Positions 60,508 through 64,000 of a DNA stretch of 64,000 bases are shown piece by piece; within the stretch, counting starts at the first letter, position 1; each line of letters opens with the position of its first letter. The stretch covers positions 1,364,001-1,428,000 of the forward strand of contig NZ_JACCCU010000001.1 of the NCBI RefSeq assembly GCF_013410875.1, read 5' to 3'. Position numbers and translations under genes: made by a program. The notes beneath the pieces are model-generated. The model saw only the letters and a program-made list of their open reading frames with translations. It searched no databases and was not told the origin of the DNA. This stretch comes from Tunturiibacter empetritectus. Lineage in GTDB: Bacteria > Acidobacteriota > Terriglobia > Terriglobales > Acidobacteriaceae.

Positions 60508-61238
60508 TGGCGTGCTCGGTCCCGAAAGAGGTCGGCGGCTATGTGCTGGCGGGTGGAAAGAGTTTGCGCATGGGGCGGGACAAGGCATTGCTGGAGCTGG
60601 CGGGGAAGCCGCTGGTGCGCCATGCGGTGAAGAAGCTGCGGCGGGTGTGCATGGATGTTCGCATACTGAGCGGAAACCCGGAACTCGCGGAGTTCGCGCC
60701 GATTGTGGCTGATCTGCATCCAGGTTGTGGACCTCTTGGAGGGCTGGAGGCGGCGCTTATGCATTCCACTTTCGATTGGAGCCTGTTTCTGCCGGTGGAT
60801 ATGCCGTTTCTTCCGACGGCGTTTTTGAGTCAGTGGGTTCGCAGAACGATGACGGAGGAAAAGAGGGGAGCGAGGCTGGCAATGTTTACAGTGGATGGTG
60901 TTCCGCAGCCTACACTGGCGATGGTTCACCGGGACGTCGCCCCCTTTGTGGCGAGTGCTGTAGAGCGGGGGGAGTTCAAGTTGTATCCGGTATTGGAGCG
61001 GGCGGCCAGGGAACTGGCGGCGAAGCAGGGGGGCGTGCTCGGAAGGACATTCCGCAATTTGCCATGGAACGATGAATCGACATTTCAAGCAACGCCAAAC
61101 TTGTACGGTCCACGCCAAGAAGGCTGGATGGCAACGACCGAGGCGCAGCAGTCGGCGAAGCATCTGTGGTTTGCGAATTTGAATACGCCGGAGGAGTTTG
61201 CTGAGGCGGAGCGGCATGTCGATGCACTGGATACATAG
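60507..61238 (+). CDS. mobA: Molybdenum cofactor guanylyltransferase-like MobA
   Basis: A 243-residue nucleotidyltransferase. The N-terminal site reads YVLAGGKSLRMGRDKALLEL with the signature G-x-S-x-R-M-G-x-D-K, then HPGCGPLGGLEAALMHSTFD and FLPVDMPFLPTAFLSQWVRR with the metal-binding Asp. It should attach GMP to molybdopterin. The C-terminal 60 residues (TFQATPNLYGPRQEGWMATT) are longer than in E. coli MobA (194) but end with the usual FANLNTPEEFAEAE. Translationally coupled to the dipeptidase; no other Moco gene is in the window. Confidence 0.9.
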   Translation: MACSVPKEVGGYVLAGGKSLRMGRDKALLELAGKPLVRHAVKKLRRVCMDVRILSGNPELAEFAPIVADLHPGCGPLGGLEAALMHSTFDWSLFLPVDMPFLPTAFLSQWVRRTMTEEKRGARLAMFTVDGVPQPTLAMVHRDVAPFVASAVERGEFKLYPVLERAARELAAKQGGVLGRTFRNLPWNDESTFQATPNLYGPRQEGWMATTEAQQSAKHLWFANLNTPEEFAEAERHVDALDT

Positions 61239-61309
61239 CGGGATACGAAGCGGGCGATGGGTTAGGCTAGATTTGTGTCTTGATTTTTTGGTGGGTAGGA
61301 GTCGCTTAG

Positions 61310-62230
61310 ATGGCAGAGCCGGATGACATGATCGAGGAACGGCCGCACGAGGTGACCGCGGATACTCCGCTGATTGAGAGCGTGTCGGAGGACGTGTCGG
61401 CTGAGGTGGGTGATTTCATTCAGCAGGCGGCGGAGCAGAATGAGGCGGCTGCCGAGGCTTTGCCGGATATCAAGAACAAGCCTGCGCCCTACATCTCGTT
61501 TGAGCATGTGTATAAGTCGTTCGGCGAGTTTGTGGTGTTGGAAGATGTGAGTTTCTATGTGCTGCCGGGGGAGACGCTGTGCATCCTGGGTCGAAGCGGC
61601 GTGGGCAAGTCGGTGTCGCTGCAGATGCTGCTGGGTTTTTTGAAGCCGGATAAGGGGATGATCAAGGTTGCAGGGGAGAATATCTGCGGCTTTCAGGAGA
61701 AGGAGTTACAAGAGATCCGCCGGAAGGTGACGATGGTCTTCCAGAACGGAGCGCTGTTCGACTCGATTACGGTGGGAGAGAACGTCGCGTTTCCGATGCG
61801 GGAGCGCGGGGAGATGGCCGAGGACCAGATTCTGCAGGTAGTGAAGGGGTTGCTGGAGATGGTGGGGGTTGCGGGGATGGAGGGTCTGCTGCCGTCCGAC
61901 CTGTCGACGGGGATGAAGCGGTCTATCGCGATTGCGCGGGCGCTGGCATCGCAGCCGGAGGCTGTGCTGTATGACGAGCCAACAACGATGGTGGACCCGC
62001 TGATGGCACATCTTCTTGGAGATTTAATCGAACGGCTGAAACAACAACTGCATCTGACGAGCATTGTGGTAACGCACGACATGCGGCTGGCTAAGAAACT
62101 GGCGGACCGAGTGGTGTTTTTGAGCGCAGGCAAAGCGATTTTCTTTGGAACGATGGAAGAGATGGAACGCAGCCAGGACCCGATACTTCAGGAGTTTCTG
62201 GCGCTGGATGAGTTGGTAACTCCGGTCTAG
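61310..62230 (+). CDS. ABC transporter ATPase, MlaF-like
   Basis: A 306-residue ATPase. An acidic N-terminal extension (about 1-60, EDVSAEVGDFIQQAAEQNEA) precedes a standard domain: Walker A LGRSGVGKSVS (about 95-105), Q-loop MVFQNGALFDSITVGENVAF, signature LSTGMKRSIAIARALA, Walker B AVLYDEPTTMVDP and H-loop VVTHDM. The F-Q-N-G-A-L-F-D-S and D-E-P-T-T-x-x-D-P pattern is that of MlaF, the motor of phospholipid trafficking between membranes. The signature has Thr in the second Gly position (LSTGM). The MlaE permease and MlaD are not adjacent. Confidence 0.88.
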   Translation: MAEPDDMIEERPHEVTADTPLIESVSEDVSAEVGDFIQQAAEQNEAAAEALPDIKNKPAPYISFEHVYKSFGEFVVLEDVSFYVLPGETLCILGRSGVGKSVSLQMLLGFLKPDKGMIKVAGENICGFQEKELQEIRRKVTMVFQNGALFDSITVGENVAFPMRERGEMAEDQILQVVKGLLEMVGVAGMEGLLPSDLSTGMKRSIAIARALASQPEAVLYDEPTTMVDPLMAHLLGDLIERLKQQLHLTSIVVTHDMRLAKKLADRVVFLSAGKAIFFGTMEEMERSQDPILQEFLALDELVTPV

Positions 62231-62488
62231 GGTTGCGGGCGTGAGGCAGGGCGCGGCTTCGGTAAAGCGCCTCCCACGAAGATGTTAGATGTGTCGTGCA
62301 AACTGTTGCAGTATCAGTTGCCAAGCCCCGGTCTGAGACGTATGCTCCAGATAGCATCCAAAATTATCAATGACCCGCAGCACTGTCTTATTTTGCGTCT
62401 TTTTTTATCGACGATACCCATGAGCTTCAATTTGGGCATCCTATCGACTACAAGGCCCTGGGATTATTTGAGTTGAAAGGCGTTCGCT

Positions 62489-64000
62489 ATGGCGACACCG
62501 GATTATCTGCAGCAGGTCATCGTTTCAGAGAGAAAATACACGGGGAATGGAAGGCGCGCGTCAAGGGCCGACGGGGTCTTCCGCAGGCCGTCGATCACGA
62601 GTACGGTGTGGGCCTCGCTGGACCTGCTGACCGTGGTGATTGCGGCGGTTGCAGCTTTAAGGTTCCGTGTTGAGACGCCCGCGAATGTGCCTACGCTGCA
62701 TGTGCTCCCGCATCTGATCAAGTCCTCCCCGAATCTTCTGTTTTTTTACATTGGCTGGTATGGAATCTGCCTGATCTTCTTTACGCGGTCTTATGGGCTG
62801 TACGGGACGATTCAGCACCATAGCGGATTGCATGAGCAGAGGATGACGATTCAGGCATCGCTGACCTCGGGCTTGCTTCTGTGCGGGACGCTTTATCTGT
62901 CGAGCGGCGAGGCGATCTCGCGAATCGTGGTTGGGTTGATGGTGGTGTTTACGACGGTGCTGCTGTGCCTGCGGCGCGCGTTGTGGCGGAGGATGGTCTA
63001 TCGGCGATTCCGCGCCGGTATCGAGACGCGGAATGTTTTGATTGTGGGGGCGGGGCGTGTGGGGCATGCGCTGAGGAACCATATCGACACGCTGCAGCAT
63101 CTCGGATTTCGATTCAAGGGCTTTGTTGCATTGACGGAGCGCGAGGCGGAGTCCGGCAATGCAGATGTGATCGGCGATGCGAGGAACTGCCTGTCGCTGG
63201 CGCGATCGTTGTTTGTGGACGAGATCTTCTTCTCGGTGCCGGCAGAGGAGAAGATGGTGATCCGCATGGTGGAGGAGGCTCGGATTGCCGGCATCGACGT
63301 TCGCGTGGTTCCGGATATGTACGACGGGCTGGCGTGGAATGCGAGGGTTGAATATGTCGGTCAGTTCCCGACGATTCCGCTGCATCGCAGAGACTTTCCG
63401 ATCGGCGGATTTTTGCTGAAGCGGGTGCTCGACACGACGGTTTCCGTGATTGGGTTGGCTTTGACTGCGCCGGTGATGCTGGCGATTGCCGCTGCGATTC
63501 GGCTGGATTCTCCGGGGCCGATCTTTTATAAGGCTCAGCGGATCGGGCGAAAAGGCCGCGCGTTCTCGTGCTACAAGTTCCGGACAATGGTGCAGAACGC
63601 GGATAAGTTGAAGGCGGATCTGGAACACATGAATGAACGGGATAGCGTGCTGTTCAAGATCAAGAAGGACCCTCGGATTACGAAGGTAGGCAAGGTACTG
63701 CGGAAGTATTCGCTGGATGAGCTGCCGCAGTTTTATAACGTGTTGAAGGGCGATATGAGCCTGGTGGGGCCACGTCCTCCGATGGCGGCTGAGGTGGAGC
63801 AGTACGATCTGGCGCATCTGCGGCGGCTGGACGTGCTGCCGGGCATTACAGGGCTGTGGCAGGTGGAGGCGCGGCAGGATCCCTCGTTCGACAGCTATAT
63901 CTCGCTGGATACGGCGTACGTGGAGAACTGGAGTCTGATTATGGATCTTCGGATTCTGGCGCGCACAGTGGGTGTGGTGTTGAGCGGGACAGGCTCCTAA
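62489..64000 (+). CDS. Undecaprenyl-phosphate glucose phosphotransferase (exopolysaccharide priming enzyme)
   Basis: A 503-residue membrane enzyme that starts EPS chains by moving a hexose-1-P onto undecaprenyl phosphate. Four N-terminal spans (about 38-56, 80-100, 118-136 and 140-160) are followed by a nucleotide-binding CoA-like domain (VLIVGAGRVGHALRNHIDTL), a fifth span (VLDTTVSVIGLALTAPVMLA) and the C-terminal catalytic domain: FYKAQRIGRKGRAFSCYKFR, SLDELPQFYNVLKGDMSLVG, then PRPPMAAEVEQY and GITGLWQVEARQ. It is of the WcaJ type. The stop TAA is 63998-64000, so the gene is complete; an EPS cluster may follow. Confidence 0.94.
   Translation: MATPDYLQQVIVSERKYTGNGRRASRADGVFRRPSITSTVWASLDLLTVVIAAVAALRFRVETPANVPTLHVLPHLIKSSPNLLFFYIGWYGICLIFFTRSYGLYGTIQHHSGLHEQRMTIQASLTSGLLLCGTLYLSSGEAISRIVVGLMVVFTTVLLCLRRALWRRMVYRRFRAGIETRNVLIVGAGRVGHALRNHIDTLQHLGFRFKGFVALTEREAESGNADVIGDARNCLSLARSLFVDEIFFSVPAEEKMVIRMVEEARIAGIDVRVVPDMYDGLAWNARVEYVGQFPTIPLHRRDFPIGGFLLKRVLDTTVSVIGLALTAPVMLAIAAAIRLDSPGPIFYKAQRIGRKGRAFSCYKFRTMVQNADKLKADLEHMNERDSVLFKIKKDPRITKVGKVLRKYSLDELPQFYNVLKGDMSLVGPRPPMAAEVEQYDLAHLRRLDVLPGITGLWQVEARQDPSFDSYISLDTAYVENWSLIMDLRILARTVGVVLSGTGS

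Noticed and set aside
62657-63817. Open frame of 386 codons on the minus strand
   Set aside because: It is antisense to the phosphotransferase gene, whose motifs are unambiguous on the plus strand.

Overview
The window is a gene-dense, G+C-rich stretch of chromosome (64 kb, about 63 protein genes, no rRNA or tRNA seen). Gene content fits a motile, didermic soil bacterium of the Acidobacteriota, most likely Acidobacteriaceae (Granulicella/Terriglobus/Edaphobacter relatives). The grounds are a single-chain LptF-LptG lipopolysaccharide permease, the style of the intergenic repeats, many secreted proteins of unknown function and an exopolysaccharide priming transferase. This placement is inference; no database search was run.

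Layout. 1-2.8 kb: tail of an ECF sigma factor with a membrane protein, then a secreted Met-rich barrel-like protein and a Cys-rich secreted protein. 2.8-4.9 kb: an alkylation repair pair (Ogt; Ada-AlkA fusion). 4.9-9.9 kb: flagellar block (motB, motA, flbD on minus; flagellin, fliD, fliS on plus) with a recognisable sigma-28 promoter. 10-16 kb: ABC exporter, FKBP isomerase, ArsR/SRPBCC pair and the LptF-LptG fusion. 16-21.5 kb: response regulators, a histidine kinase with MarC in between, an M28 peptidase bounded by 28-bp direct repeats, and a HipA-like/DUF3037 pair. 21.5-23.1 kb: tandemly duplicated DUF3011 genes, one frameshifted. 23-32.6 kb: desaturase, ManA, DUF1697, IclR, peroxiredoxin-like protein, dienelactone hydrolase, GNAT, HerA-like ATPase, Fur and small proteins. 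33.6-35 kb: an A+T-rich ATPase cassette, split by a frameshift, directly behind ffh. 36.5-40.4 kb: a POTRA-type protein, a long inverted-repeat element and tandem xerD-xerC. 40.7-49.7 kb: small enzymes, a ferredoxin, an NtrC-type regulator/kinase/lipoprotein operon and a two-domain cupredoxin with a perfect-consensus promoter. 49.8-58.9 kb: SecA, DUF4232, DUF4239, an EmrB-type efflux pump divergent from its MarR regulator around a perfect 37-bp palindrome, and small enzymes. 59-64 kb: M20 dipeptidase, MobA, an MlaF-like ATPase and the exopolysaccharide priming transferase, whose stop codon is the last base triplet of the window.

What stands out: the frameshifted low-G+C ATPase cassette next to ffh (best candidate for an undescribed mobile or defence-type gene); a family of degenerate octamer repeats in inverted arms that abut stop codons at three sites; a 197-bp inverted-repeat element beside the Xer genes; an intergenic palindrome inserted in frame in xerC; the MarR/EmrB palindrome that contains the Shine-Dalgarno of both genes; and several genes whose -10 box lies so close to the ATG that a leaderless transcript is likely.
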